Assembly: GCA_946407745.1 (NCBI GenBank)
Contig: CAMJPQ010000021.1
Coordinates: 1 to 50,368 of the forward strand
DNA length: 50,368 bases
Source: an uncultured Clostridia bacterium
GTDB taxonomy: Bacteria > Bacillota > Clostridia > Christensenellales > Aristaeellaceae
Direction of reading: 5' to 3'
A program made the translations under genes and the position numbers. The first letter of the stretch is position 1. Every line of letters begins with the position of its first letter. Of the stretch, positions 32,771 through 40,486 are shown piece by piece. Under the pieces are notes generated by a model. That model saw nothing but the letters and a program-made list of their open reading frames with translations. It did no database searches and had not been told where the DNA came from.

Positions 32771-33175
32771 CTATTCTATGTCATCGGTGGATTCAAGATA
32801 CCGATAACAGGCCATCTTGACGGACTCGGTGGTGTTTCTGCCGCCGATGTAGTAGGCGACGGATTCCCACTTCATGCCGGCCAGGAAACGGAGGGAGAAG
32901 ATGAGCTTGGTGCGGTTGTCGTCTATGGTCTCGATCCATTCCCGGACCGGGGCTTCGGATTTGGCCACGATGCGTTCCAGCCTGTTCACCGTTTCGAGCT
33001 GGCCCTCGAGGATGATAGACAGGTTCTCCGTTCGTCTGGCCGCTTCGTGTGCGTGGGGCATGCCGTCATACTGAGACGCGCCGAGGATTCGAGCTTGCAT
33101 GTTCGAAAGGGACTCCTTGGCCTCTTGGAGCTGGGTAAGCATGTCCAGGTGCCCGTTCAGCTCAGCAAGCGTCAT
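32771..33175 (-). CDS. ArpU/RinA-like late transcription regulator
   Basis: 134 residues. The C-terminal sigma-region-4-like HTH, WESVAYYIGGRNTTESVKMA, follows an N-terminal coiled coil. This is the usual form of ArpU/RinA-type proteins encoded at the end of early operons in phages of Bacillota, where they switch on the late genes. It is the last leftward gene here. A clear late promoter was not identified. Confidence 0.75.
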   Translation of the reverse strand: MTLAELNGHLDMLTQLQEAKESLSNMQARILGASQYDGMPHAHEAARRTENLSIILEGQLETVNRLERIVAKSEAPVREWIETIDDNRTKLIFSLRFLAGMKWESVAYYIGGRNTTESVKMACYRYLESTDDIE

Positions 33176-33229
33176 GTGTCTATCCTCCTCTCAGGTGTAT
33201 TATACAGCGCGGATGCAATCCGGGCAAGG

Positions 33230-33778
33230 TTAACGTCCGGTGCTCCCGAATCCGGCATCTCCACGGTCGGTCTGATCGAGGCTGTCCACCAGGACCATCT
33301 CCGGAGCGAGGTAGGGCTGGATGATGATCTGGGCGATCTTGTCCCCAACCTCGAAGATCTTGTCATGCCTGCCGAAGTTGTAGAGCTTGACGGCAATGCT
33401 GCCCGTATAACCTTCATCGATAATCCCTCCGCAGGAAACCACGCTGTCTTTGACGTTCAGTCCGGACTTGCTTTCAATGTGGCCAAAGCATCCGGGCGGG
33501 ATCTCGATGTGAACGCCGGTGTCGAAGGTATGATGGCTCCCCGGCCAGAGGACAAACTTCTCACGGCTGCGTAGGTCAAGACCGGCGTCGGTCGGGTGTG
33601 CGCGTTCGGGCATGTACGCCCCTTCATCCAGGACAACTTTCATTTTCTGTTCAAACTCCTTCGAGATTGTAAGACGGCACGGACCGCCTTTCAGGTAACA
33701 ACCGTTGGTTTTATGGCCTCTGCAGCCTTTGTTGGCAAAAGGATCGCAGAGGTAGACTTCAACGCCATTGATGATCAT
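33230..33778 (-). CDS. dut: dUTPase with a Cys-rich N-terminal extension
   Basis: 182 residues from the ATG at 33778 (GGAGG ahead). All dUTPase motifs can be seen: HPTDAGLDL, IESKSGL, GGIIDEGYTGSI, the hydrophobic strand with IIIQPYL and the final RGDAGFGSTGR. It removes dUTP to keep uracil out of DNA. Residues 1-60 are extra and contain CDPFANKGCRGHKTNGC and GGPC, probably a metal-binding module not found in ordinary dUTPases. Confidence 0.9.
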   Translation of the reverse strand: MIINGVEVYLCDPFANKGCRGHKTNGCYLKGGPCRLTISKEFEQKMKVVLDEGAYMPERAHPTDAGLDLRSREKFVLWPGSHHTFDTGVHIEIPPGCFGHIESKSGLNVKDSVVSCGGIIDEGYTGSIAVKLYNFGRHDKIFEVGDKIAQIIIQPYLAPEMVLVDSLDQTDRGDAGFGSTGR

Positions 33779-33969
33779 TGCGGTACCTCCAACAGGTGGT
33801 CGCTGCCGGTGAGGAAGGCAACCTGGTTCTTCAGGCGGATGTTGTCCTCCATGTCCTGCCGGTGGCAGTGTTCCCACTGCGTGATTTCCTTTTTCATCTT
33901 TTCGTTCTCAGCCTTCAGCATCCGGATCTCCTTCCGGAGCGCCTGCAGCTCCTTGTCCTGATCTGTCAT
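33775..33969 (-). CDS. Small coiled-coil protein
   Basis: 64 residues from the ATG at 33969, with AAGGAGG ahead. Almost fully helical (DKELQALRKEIRMLKAENEK and on), ending in a hydrophobic LTGSDHLLEV. It overlaps the dUTPase start by 4 bases and the upstream zinc-ribbon gene by 62 bases, so one of the two overlapping ends may be wrong. Role unknown. Confidence 0.6.
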   Translation of the reverse strand: MTDQDKELQALRKEIRMLKAENEKMKKEITQWEHCHRQDMEDNIRLKNQVAFLTGSDHLLEVPQ

Positions 33970-34291
33970 CTGGTAAATCCTCCTTGAAGTAGAAATCGAA
34001 CATACAGCTATAGCAATGGCGGTATTTTCTGCCGCCATGCTCCAGGATGTCGGACATGTTGGTCTTGCACCTGGGGCAGACGCCGACCTGCAAGGACAGG
34101 TTGTAGATTTGACCTTCCGTAGGTTCGTTCCTGTCCTTTTCCGGGCGATACGCGCCGAACCAGTCGATGCGCCTGCCGCAGAACCGGCAGGTCTGACTTT
34201 TCAGGAATACTCTTTTGCCGCAGGCACCGCAGAAAAACGTGGTGTATTTGTGAAAGATCTTCCGGTTCGGAATGACGGGCGTGTTATCCAT
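33908..34291 (-). CDS. Double zinc-ribbon protein
   Basis: 127 residues with FFCGACGKR, TCRFCGRR, VCPRCKTNM and HCYSCMFD: four CxxC pairs, i.e. two zinc ribbons. The last 20 residues are Gly/Ala/Asp-rich. It overlaps the next gene strongly. A nucleic-acid or protein binding role is likely but not specified. Confidence 0.65.
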   Translation of the reverse strand: MDNTPVIPNRKIFHKYTTFFCGACGKRVFLKSQTCRFCGRRIDWFGAYRPEKDRNEPTEGQIYNLSLQVGVCPRCKTNMSDILEHGGRKYRHCYSCMFDFYFKEDLPDDRSGQGAAGAPEGDPDAEG

Positions 34292-34673
34292 TGCCAGCCT
34301 CCTGTCTCAGCCAGTCGAGCCAATATGCCTCAAGCTCCCTGACTGGAACATCTTCGCAATTTGGTGGAAAATCACCGTCTGTTGACACCAGAAGCTCTGC
34401 CAGCTCTTCATCACTCATGGCCCGGATGCGATCGGCATTCGATTTCAGCCGTGGCGGTTCGTACTGCACCAAGAAGTCGTAGTCATCTGGCAAAGCATAT
34501 TCCGCTTTCACAGCCATGCCGAAGATTGTCGGCTTAATGTTGGGCGGCAAGTTTTCGATGAGTTTGCCGTACTTCCTCCCATTCAGCGTCACGGAGTTGG
34601 CTTCTATATCGTGCTGAAGCATCATCTCTTGCGCGGTCAGGATGCTTTCAATCAGCTCATCGTAGGTCATCAC
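34284..34673 (-). CDS. Hypothetical protein
   Basis: 129 residues; two ATGs at 34673 and 34670 follow an AAGGAGG site. The C-terminal part (RIRAMSDEELAELLVS, then LEAYWLDWLRQEA) is a pattern often seen in small early phage proteins; no function is known. It overlaps both neighbours by few bases. Confidence 0.6.
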   Translation of the reverse strand: MMTYDELIESILTAQEMMLQHDIEANSVTLNGRKYGKLIENLPPNIKPTIFGMAVKAEYALPDDYDFLVQYEPPRLKSNADRIRAMSDEELAELLVSTDGDFPPNCEDVPVRELEAYWLDWLRQEAGNG

Positions 34674-35269
34674 TCAGCCTCCTTGAACAGATCTTCGATA
34701 TCAATGACCTCACGCTTCAGACATGTCTCCTTGATGAAGCAGGTCTCAAGGTCATATTCCTCATACTCCGTGGCCATGTACCGGGTAAACACAAATCCGT
34801 TGGCGATCAGGTCTTTTGCATCCTGAAGACTGTACCAGTGCAGCAGATCTTCTCTGCGGCTGCAGGAGCTATGCCAGTTCCGGCCGTCCTTGTGGTACCG
34901 CGGATCGTAGTCCATCGGGAGATCCTTGGTCTTGCAGTTCGGAAGCTTGCCGATGCCCCAGACCATCTCATTTTTGGCGTTGTACCACAGGCCGTTATCC
35001 GGGAAGATGCTTTCCAGACGGTACAGCCACTTCGGCACTTTCTTCCAACGGCCATGTGAGCAGAAGTGTTCTCCTGGATTCCAGTCTTCGCCGTAGTAGT
35101 TGCATAAATACTGGTTCGGGAAATCCGGATCATCGACCTCACCATGGATGCAGTTACGGCACCGCACGACCTCCACGACATCGGCATAGCTGCAGTCTTC
35201 AAGCTCAATTTTGGCAGGGCCTACCACGTGAACCTTGTAGTAGAAGAATTTCGGTAAAACGGCCATCAA
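34670..35269 (-). CDS. Hypothetical protein with Cys-His cluster
   Basis: 199 residues; a second Met is directly after the first. CRNCIHGEVDDPDFPNQYLC, later FCSHGRW forms a likely zinc site near residues 37-72. The rest is rich in Tyr and Trp. No recognised family. It lies in a compact early gene series with overlaps of 4 bases. Confidence 0.6.
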   Translation of the reverse strand: MMAVLPKFFYYKVHVVGPAKIELEDCSYADVVEVVRCRNCIHGEVDDPDFPNQYLCNYYGEDWNPGEHFCSHGRWKKVPKWLYRLESIFPDNGLWYNAKNEMVWGIGKLPNCKTKDLPMDYDPRYHKDGRNWHSSCSRREDLLHWYSLQDAKDLIANGFVFTRYMATEYEEYDLETCFIKETCLKREVIDIEDLFKEAE

Positions 35270-35617
35270 TCAGTCCTCCTGTTCTTCATATGGATCGTCA
35301 AGCCAGTCGCGCGCCGAATGTACCTCTTCGGGGGCTTTGCCGAAAATCTCGATGAACTTCTGCCTGTTGGTTTTCTGCGGATTCTCAGCACACCACGATT
35401 CAACAATTTCAACAGCTTCTTCAACGGATTTCATGTCGAGCTGATCTGCATAGATCTCACCACAGAACTGGTCCGGAATTGGGCATTCAGCACAACGCGA
35501 ATACTGGCGGCAGAATCTGATGAGCGCCTTGAAAAAGGAAATCACATCCATGTGCTGACGGGCCTTTAGTTCAGGCATAGGCGGATACTTCTCCGGAGGT
35601 GGAACATGAACGCTCAT
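35270..35617 (-). CDS. Hypothetical protein with Cys-rich centre
   Basis: 115 residues. A helical core contains CRQYSRCAECPIPDQFC, possibly a metal site, followed by an acidic end (DDPYEEQED). Directly adjacent to neighbours on both sides. Function unknown. Confidence 0.6.
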   Translation of the reverse strand: MSVHVPPPEKYPPMPELKARQHMDVISFFKALIRFCRQYSRCAECPIPDQFCGEIYADQLDMKSVEEAVEIVESWCAENPQKTNRQKFIEIFGKAPEEVHSARDWLDDPYEEQED

Positions 35618-35620
35618 GAC

Positions 35621-35821
35621 TTAAAACCTCCTGTTCCATTCATTCATCGCATCCTCCACCGTATTGGCTTCCCAGTCGGTCATACACCAGCACCTGTTAC
35701 AGCGGACTCGGTATCTGGTCAGCTTCTCGCCAGCGGCCTTGAACGACTCCATATGCGCTTCCGATCCACAAAACGGGCAACTGCTCAATTCGATCTTTAT
35801 GCCTTGAACAAACGTGGCCAT
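35621..35821 (-). CDS. Lar-like (restriction alleviation) zinc-ribbon protein
   Basis: 66 residues: SSCPFCGSEAHM, then RVRCNRCWCMTDWEANTVED and AMNEWNRRF follow the Lar family of short zinc-ribbon proteins. The founding member lowers type I restriction; most phage relatives have not been tested. Overlaps the next gene by one base. Confidence 0.75.
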   Translation of the reverse strand: MATFVQGIKIELSSCPFCGSEAHMESFKAAGEKLTRYRVRCNRCWCMTDWEANTVEDAMNEWNRRF

Positions 35822-36036
35822 TATGACTTAAACCCCTTTCTGTGCTCTACCTTCTGGTTTTCCCGGTTGAAGGTGTTCATGCAGGTGCCGGAGCAGAACC
35901 AGAGCGTCCGGCCTTTCGTCTCGCTGTCCTTCCGCCAGTCCCGCTCCCGGAAGAGATACTCCCGGGGATTCCGGGTGATGAAGGGCTTTCCGCAGCGGAC
36001 GCACTTGTGCTCAGGAGGGTTATACTTTTTTCCCAT
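35821..36036 (-). CDS. Small zinc-finger protein
   Basis: 71 residues from the ATG at 36036 (AGGAGG ahead). KCVRCGKPF and WFCSGTCMNTF give a four-Cys zinc finger, otherwise basic. Probably nucleic-acid binding. Unassigned family. Confidence 0.6.
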   Translation of the reverse strand: MGKKYNPPEHKCVRCGKPFITRNPREYLFRERDWRKDSETKGRTLWFCSGTCMNTFNRENQKVEHRKGFKS

Positions 36037-36208
36037 CGTCTGATGCCTCCTGTTTCTCCAGGTATGCACGGCATACTTTGCTGTGGGAGCAGCCGATGAT
36101 GGCGACCGTCTGCCATTTGTCTTCATAATAGCCGTTGACCTGATCCATATGGAGATCCGGATATGGGCAGTCGTAACAGCAAGGCTTGAGCCTTGAGACG
36201 TCGATCAT
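36020..36208 (-). CDS. Small Cys-rich protein
   Basis: 62 residues with PCCYDCPYPDLHMDQ, IIGCSHSKVCRAY: a possible treble-clef-like metal site. The ATG at 36208 has GGAGG-like bases ahead. Its end overlaps the next gene by 17 bases. Function unknown. Confidence 0.6.
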   Translation of the reverse strand: MIDVSRLKPCCYDCPYPDLHMDQVNGYYEDKWQTVAIIGCSHSKVCRAYLEKQEASDDGKKV

Positions 36209-36209
36209 C

Positions 36210-36392
36210 TCAGCGACCTCCTTTCGCGGTGACGATGTACTGCTTCAGATCGGCCGGGTGGCTGAATTTTCGTTTGCAGTTCTCGCAATATGCCGCTTTC
36301 GGCGTGGTGGTCTGGCCTGAGATCGGCTTCAGCGTGAAGCTGTCGGCATAGATCGCACGGCATTGCTCACAGAACGTCTTGATGTACTTCAT
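36210..36392 (-). CDS. Small zinc-ribbon protein
   Basis: 60 residues from the ATG at 36392 (GAAGGTGAAGGG ahead). FCEQCRAIY and AYCENCKRKF form a CxxC-CxxC ribbon with a His nearby. Overlaps the upstream gene by 4 bases. No function known. Confidence 0.6.
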   Translation of the reverse strand: MKYIKTFCEQCRAIYADSFTLKPISGQTTTPKAAYCENCKRKFSHPADLKQYIVTAKGGR

Positions 36393-36646
36393 CCCTTCAC
36401 CTTCTTCCTTTTCTTCCGTTTGGCCCGCTCGGCTTCGAGCTCCGCGACCATCTTTTCCACCCGCTTTTTCTTGACCTCCGGATTCCATCCGCAGGATTCG
36501 CAGTGGAAACCGCAGATGACGGACGGATAGTCCGTGAGGATCAGGCCGGTGGCACCGTCCGTGGACTTCATCGCACAGGGCGGATTCAGCAGACGTTTCT
36601 GCTTTCGGTTCTCATAGAATTCCTTATCCGATTCTGTCCTTGTCAT
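36389..36646 (-). CDS. Hypothetical basic protein with Cys cluster
   Basis: 85 residues from the ATG at 36646 (GAGGAGGAA ahead). Cys residues in NPPCAMKS and VICGFHCESCGWNP probably bind metal, and the end is a Lys/Arg-rich helix (AERAKRKKRKKVKG) suited to nucleic-acid binding. Confidence 0.6.
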   Translation of the reverse strand: MTRTESDKEFYENRKQKRLLNPPCAMKSTDGATGLILTDYPSVICGFHCESCGWNPEVKKKRVEKMVAELEAERAKRKKRKKVKG

Positions 36647-36647
36647 T

Positions 36648-36944
36648 TCATTCCTCCTCTTCGTCAAGCCAGGACTTGCCGAATTCCTTTCGCCAGTCCT
36701 CAAGGGACCAGCCGTTTTCTTCCATGGCCTTGCGCTGCGCCCACCGTTTGAGCATGAGCTGGGTTTCCTTGCTCCGGTGGGCGCTCTTTTTGCCTTCCCG
36801 GTGACAGCGCTTGCCACAGAGGTAGACCACAAGGCCGTATTTCTCTGACTTCTTCCGGAGAGCGGTGCCGGGAAAAACGTGGTGGAGTTCCAACGGATCC
36901 CCGACACCGTTCCGACCGCAGAGAAAACATCTCTGCTCGTCCAT
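36648..36944 (-). CDS. HNH-like / recombination endonuclease-like protein
   Basis: 98 residues from the ATG at 36944. CFLCGRNGVGDPLELHHVFP, then LCGKRCHREGKKSAH gives two Cys pairs, an HH pair and a final His: the HNH layout. The C-terminal half is helical and acidic at the end. It is the first of three HNH-type proteins in the window (others at 8836 and 39880). Confidence 0.65.
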   Translation of the reverse strand: MDEQRCFLCGRNGVGDPLELHHVFPGTALRKKSEKYGLVVYLCGKRCHREGKKSAHRSKETQLMLKRWAQRKAMEENGWSLEDWRKEFGKSWLDEEEE

Positions 36945-36945
36945 A

Positions 36946-37194
36946 CTATTTCCTCCGGCGGTGCTGCGCTGCGTTCGGGCAGGTGGCCCAGTGCGGGACA
37001 TATCCGACGCCGGTGCTGCTGTTCAGATCTCCGTCCAGCTCACAGCGGACGGTTTCGCCATTCGGCGTGATGATTGTGTGCCTGCCCTTGATGGAGGCCC
37101 AATACATGATGATTGCCGGATCACAGGGCATGGCCTTTCCGGACTGCATCTCCACCCAGACGATCTCAGCGCCGCAGGATTTACACTTCGCCAT
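36946..37194 (-). CDS. Small zinc-binding protein
   Basis: 82 residues from the ATG at 37194 (a GTG at 37203 is possible). KCKSCGAEIVWVEMQSGKAM and a C-terminal HWATCPNAAQHRRRK form a probable zinc-binding pair separated by a beta-rich middle. It overlaps the ParB gene by 14 bases. Similar small proteins are common in phages of Clostridia; function unknown. Confidence 0.6.
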   Translation of the reverse strand: MAKCKSCGAEIVWVEMQSGKAMPCDPAIIMYWASIKGRHTIITPNGETVRCELDGDLNSSTGVGYVPHWATCPNAAQHRRRK

Positions 37195-38587
37195 ACTCTT
37201 CACCAGCCTTGTAGGCGTCCAGCTCTCCGTTCAGAAGCTGGGCCTCTTCGGTGCTCATCTCATAGCCAATGGAACTGAGCCAGCGGTAGATCACTTCCAG
37301 CTTCTTGTTTCCGCCAAAGGTCGGGAACCGGTACCGATATCCCTCCGCACAGGAAATATCCGCATCACCGAACAGCGCATAAACCAGCTTCGCCCAGTCA
37401 TTGCCGGAAATCCTGTCGAATCCGGCCCAGAACTTTTCCTCCCGATCCGGTATATACCCGGTGTCATCAATGCCCGCAAGCTGGTAGAGCACGCTGCGGT
37501 TTGCACTGTTGTAGGAGACTGCATTCATGCAGGCCGCAAAGACGGCACCGAGAATCACCTGACTTTCGTTCTTTGACGTGACCGTGAATCGGTCAATGAA
37601 CTTCTGCCGAAGACTATGAGCGGAGCGGGCCACGCTGTCGATCTGGTCCCATGCGGCGTGAACTGCTTTCTCCTTCGCCAGCTCTTCCGGATCTTTCTTT
37701 ACGGGAGCGGCCTTCTCATGCTCATGGTAGAGCGTGAGCTCACCATAATTGTACGATTTCTTCTCGCCGAGATAGTAGAAAACCGGCTTGTTTGCAATGC
37801 CGTCCTTTGGCTTGTTCTCGTTTTCGCCCCATTTGTCGATGTAGATGGTCATGCCGACGCGGTCATACTTGTTGCTCCATCTGTCGCTGTCCTTGAGCTT
37901 CTTCGCCTTCACCGATTTCAGCCAGGCAGTGACGGCAGGCATGTTTTTATCGATCCGCTGGAACTTGAGCGCCTTTTCAACAGCCATGTCGAAGTCCCGT
38001 GTGCCGATCTTATCCAGGCACTCATTTCGGGTGGTGAGGTCATCAATCTGGCCAAGGCGGTCAAAGTCCATGAGGGAGAGCTGCCGGGAAGAGACTTCCT
38101 TCAGCTTTGCCGGATCCAGTTCGGCCATCTTCAGGCGGCGCCGGACGGTGGTCTCGGAAAAGCCGGTGCGGTTCACAATCGTCTGGACGCTGTGGCCCAT
38201 GTCCAGCATCATCTGGAATCCCTGGGCCTGCTCATAGACCGTCAGGTCAGAGCGCTGCATGTTCTCAATCAGCATGGTTTCCTGCTGCTGACCCTGAGAC
38301 ATGAGGACGATGCTGCAGGGGACAGTTTCTTCTCCGGCCATCTTCGCCGCGGCAAGACGGCGGTGACCGATCACGACCACATAGAGGTCATTATCCTTCG
38401 GATCCTCGACCCCGTAATCCCGGCCGGTCAGCTTCGGGACACAGGCGATCGGAACGACGGTCAGGTTCTGCAGAATGCCGTTTCCCTTGATGCTCTCCGC
38501 CAGCTCCGTCAAATCCCCGAGCTCTTTTCGGGGATTGAGCGGATGCTCACGGAGATGGTCGATTGGAAGATATGTGATCTCGGCCAT
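37181..38587 (-). CDS. ParB-like DNA-binding protein
   Basis: 468 residues. The N-terminal ParB domain shows LREHPLNPRKELGDLTELAE, VVIGHRRLAAAKMAGEETVP and ENMQRSDLTVYEQAQGFQMM, followed by an HTH (SVQTIVNRTGFSETTVRRRL), the complete ParB core. The 270-residue C-terminal part is specific to phage relatives. Partition without a ParA gene in view suggests a role in replication or gene control rather than plasmid-type partition. Confidence 0.85.
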   Translation of the reverse strand: MAEITYLPIDHLREHPLNPRKELGDLTELAESIKGNGILQNLTVVPIACVPKLTGRDYGVEDPKDNDLYVVVIGHRRLAAAKMAGEETVPCSIVLMSQGQQQETMLIENMQRSDLTVYEQAQGFQMMLDMGHSVQTIVNRTGFSETTVRRRLKMAELDPAKLKEVSSRQLSLMDFDRLGQIDDLTTRNECLDKIGTRDFDMAVEKALKFQRIDKNMPAVTAWLKSVKAKKLKDSDRWSNKYDRVGMTIYIDKWGENENKPKDGIANKPVFYYLGEKKSYNYGELTLYHEHEKAAPVKKDPEELAKEKAVHAAWDQIDSVARSAHSLRQKFIDRFTVTSKNESQVILGAVFAACMNAVSYNSANRSVLYQLAGIDDTGYIPDREEKFWAGFDRISGNDWAKLVYALFGDADISCAEGYRYRFPTFGGNKKLEVIYRWLSSIGYEMSTEEAQLLNGELDAYKAGEEYGEV

Positions 38588-38590
38588 GGT

Positions 38591-39343
38591 TTAGCCCTCC
38601 TCCGGCACGTCGGCTGGAAGGACCTCGCGGGGATTGGAGCCGTCATAGGGGCCGACCACGCCGGCATCCTCAATGGCCTGCATGATGCGGGTTGCCCTGG
38701 CATAGCCGATCTTCAGACGGCGCTGCAGCAGGGAGATGGAAGCCTTATTTTCCATCCGGACCAGCTGAGTGGCAGCGACGATCAGATCGTCCGTGGCGGC
38801 GTCTTCGCCGGAATCGTCAAGGCCGAGCTCCGCGTCAACCTCTGGATCCGCTTCGACCTCTTCCTCGTCCGGTTCGGATTCCTCTGCATCGTTCTCGGTT
38901 TCTTCCGGATCGGGGAGCTCTTCTTCCTCTTCGTCTTCGTCGTCATCCTCGGCCTCGTCCTCGTCGATCACGGGGATCTTCGACTTGGAGAGCAGATTCT
39001 TTTCCATGATGTCCCGGAAAAAATACTGCAACCAGAAATCGGAGATCTTGAGGTAGATGTTTTTGAATTTGTTCCGGAGAGATTCGCTGATGGTGAAGGT
39101 GCCGGTGATCTTGGTGGCCAGTTCGCCGTCCTTGCGGTAGATGACCATGGAGGCGTCCTGGGAGATGTAATCCTTGTTCTCGGCATCGGCCAGCATGTCC
39201 ATCTGCTGATCCATGCCGGCGAGCGGCTTGATGGTCAGGGTGATGGGGTAACGGTCATGCCGGAGACGGAAGGTCAGATCGTGCTCTTCGCACAGACCGT
39301 CGAGTTTCTTCTTCTGGGCATCGTACTTGGAAATTTCGCTCAT
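38591..39343 (-). CDS. Phage protein with C-terminal FtsK-gamma-like domain
   Basis: 250 residues in three parts: a basic N-terminal alpha/beta domain (1-120), an extremely acidic Asp/Glu linker (about 125-185) and a winged helix, with ASISLLQRRLKIGYARATRI and MQAIEDAGVVGPYDGSNPRE at about 195-240. The last matches the gamma domain of FtsK, which reads orientation sequences on DNA, but no motor domain is present. It may guide host DNA translocation or recombination proteins on phage DNA. Confidence 0.7.
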   Translation of the reverse strand: MSEISKYDAQKKKLDGLCEEHDLTFRLRHDRYPITLTIKPLAGMDQQMDMLADAENKDYISQDASMVIYRKDGELATKITGTFTISESLRNKFKNIYLKISDFWLQYFFRDIMEKNLLSKSKIPVIDEDEAEDDDEDEEEEELPDPEETENDAEESEPDEEEVEADPEVDAELGLDDSGEDAATDDLIVAATQLVRMENKASISLLQRRLKIGYARATRIMQAIEDAGVVGPYDGSNPREVLPADVPEEG

Positions 39344-39359
39344 TGTTTTTCTCCTTTCG

Positions 39360-39887
39360 TTAATCGAGGATCAGGAGCAGGTCGTTCCATGACTCTGCTA
39401 CCCGATATGGTTTCAGATCGGCCTCGGTGACATACTTCCGGCCGAAGGTTTCTTTCATGCTGGTCCAGACGGACCAGGGAATTCGGTAAACTGTATTTGT
39501 ACGAAATCCGGCGATTACATAGCAGCGTGCCTGCAGAGCTGTGGCCCGATCCATGTAGGACCACTGGGCGTCACTGACTCTGTCCTGGGTGATGCGGTCG
39601 GTGCTGGTGTATTTTGCTTCGAAGATCACGGAGCGTCCGCCCTTTACGGTGCCTTTGTAGTCCGGCTGGGCACGTTTGATGAAACAGCCGATGAACCGTG
39701 TCTGTTCCAGCCTCTTGATGATTTTGAACGGCTCCGGGGTCTTGTCGATCAGGGCATAGCCTTTATCAGCGTAGTAGGCGAAGGTGGCGTCAAGGCGTTC
39801 CTCAAAGGCTTTGCCCTCTGCACGGTTCTTCATGCCCCGCAGCTGCCGGACAGGGTTCGGAGCGGGGAGGGGAGGGAGTTCAGGCAT
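39360..39887 (-). CDS. recU: Holliday junction resolvase RecU-like
   Basis: 175 residues. NRAEGKAFEERLDATFAYYA, then IDKTPEPFKIIKR and KRAQPDYKGTVKGGRSVIFE-AKYT match RecU, with the nuclease residues Asp (PDYKG) and Glu-x-Lys (FEAKYT). RecU cuts four-way junctions in recombination in Bacillota. It overlaps the HNH gene by 8 bases. Confidence 0.85.
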   Translation of the reverse strand: MPELPPLPAPNPVRQLRGMKNRAEGKAFEERLDATFAYYADKGYALIDKTPEPFKIIKRLEQTRFIGCFIKRAQPDYKGTVKGGRSVIFEAKYTSTDRITQDRVSDAQWSYMDRATALQARCYVIAGFRTNTVYRIPWSVWTSMKETFGRKYVTEADLKPYRVAESWNDLLLILD

Positions 39888-40320
39888 TGGACAAATCCTC
39901 CGAATGAAGCTTTTCGTGGCAAGAAGCGCAGACGGTTACCAGATCGTCCAACGGTTCAAACCCGAGGTGATCGTAGGTGATGTGGTGCACGTTGAGGTTC
40001 TTTGCACTGCCACAGAGTTTGCACTTGTAGCCATCAAACTCTATACGTTCTCGACGTTTCTTTGACCACTCATCTGAATGCATGTAGTCTTTGTACACGG
40101 TTACGTTTTCAAAATATGGGCAACTTGGAACATATGCATCCGTGAGGTCTGGATTTGCACGAAATAAGACCATTTCAGGGAGCCCTGCGTAATATAGATC
40201 TGCATCTATAACTTCGCAGTCATAGTAGATTCCACCCGCATCTATGCAGCCACAGCCACGAATTTCGTCAGAGATGTGTTTGCAATAATCGCAAAGATGA
40301 AGCGTATTATTTTTTGGCAT
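39880..40320 (-). CDS. HNH endonuclease
   Basis: 146 residues. The C-terminal 65 residues are an HNH domain: YKCKLCGSAKNLNVHHITYD, then DLVTVCASCHEKLHSE. The N-terminal half has its own Cys/His cluster (LCDYCKHISDEIRGCGCIDAG). It could be a homing type or a phage recombination nuclease; location beside recU favours the second. Confidence 0.8.
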   Translation of the reverse strand: MPKNNTLHLCDYCKHISDEIRGCGCIDAGGIYYDCEVIDADLYYAGLPEMVLFRANPDLTDAYVPSCPYFENVTVYKDYMHSDEWSKKRRERIEFDGYKCKLCGSAKNLNVHHITYDHLGFEPLDDLVTVCASCHEKLHSEDLSNA

Positions 40321-40486
40321 TGGCTTCCTCCTTTTCTACTGCCAGACGATCCAATTCGTCGGCTGCTTTCAGCATAATCTGGGTCTGACAATCAGCTGGA
40401 TCAAGCCGCTGCCAAAACGGGCACTTGCTGCAGGGCTCTCTTCCGGCGCCACAAAACCGGAGCGCCTTGCTCAGTTCATTTTCCAT
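40307..40486 (-). CDS. Small Cys-rich protein
   Basis: 59 residues from the ATG at 40486, with ACAGGAGGAA ahead, ending at 40307 inside the HNH gene start. The centre, FCGAGREPCSKCPFWQRLDP and ADCQ, has four Cys for metal binding. Supported by position, overlap on both sides and ribosome binding site. Confidence 0.55.
   Translation of the reverse strand: MENELSKALRFCGAGREPCSKCPFWQRLDPADCQTQIMLKAADELDRLAVEKEEANAKK

Noticed and set aside
37616-39430. 604-codon plus-strand frame opposite parB and the FtsK-gamma gene
   Set aside because: Shadow of two well supported minus-strand genes; composition is that of reversed codons.
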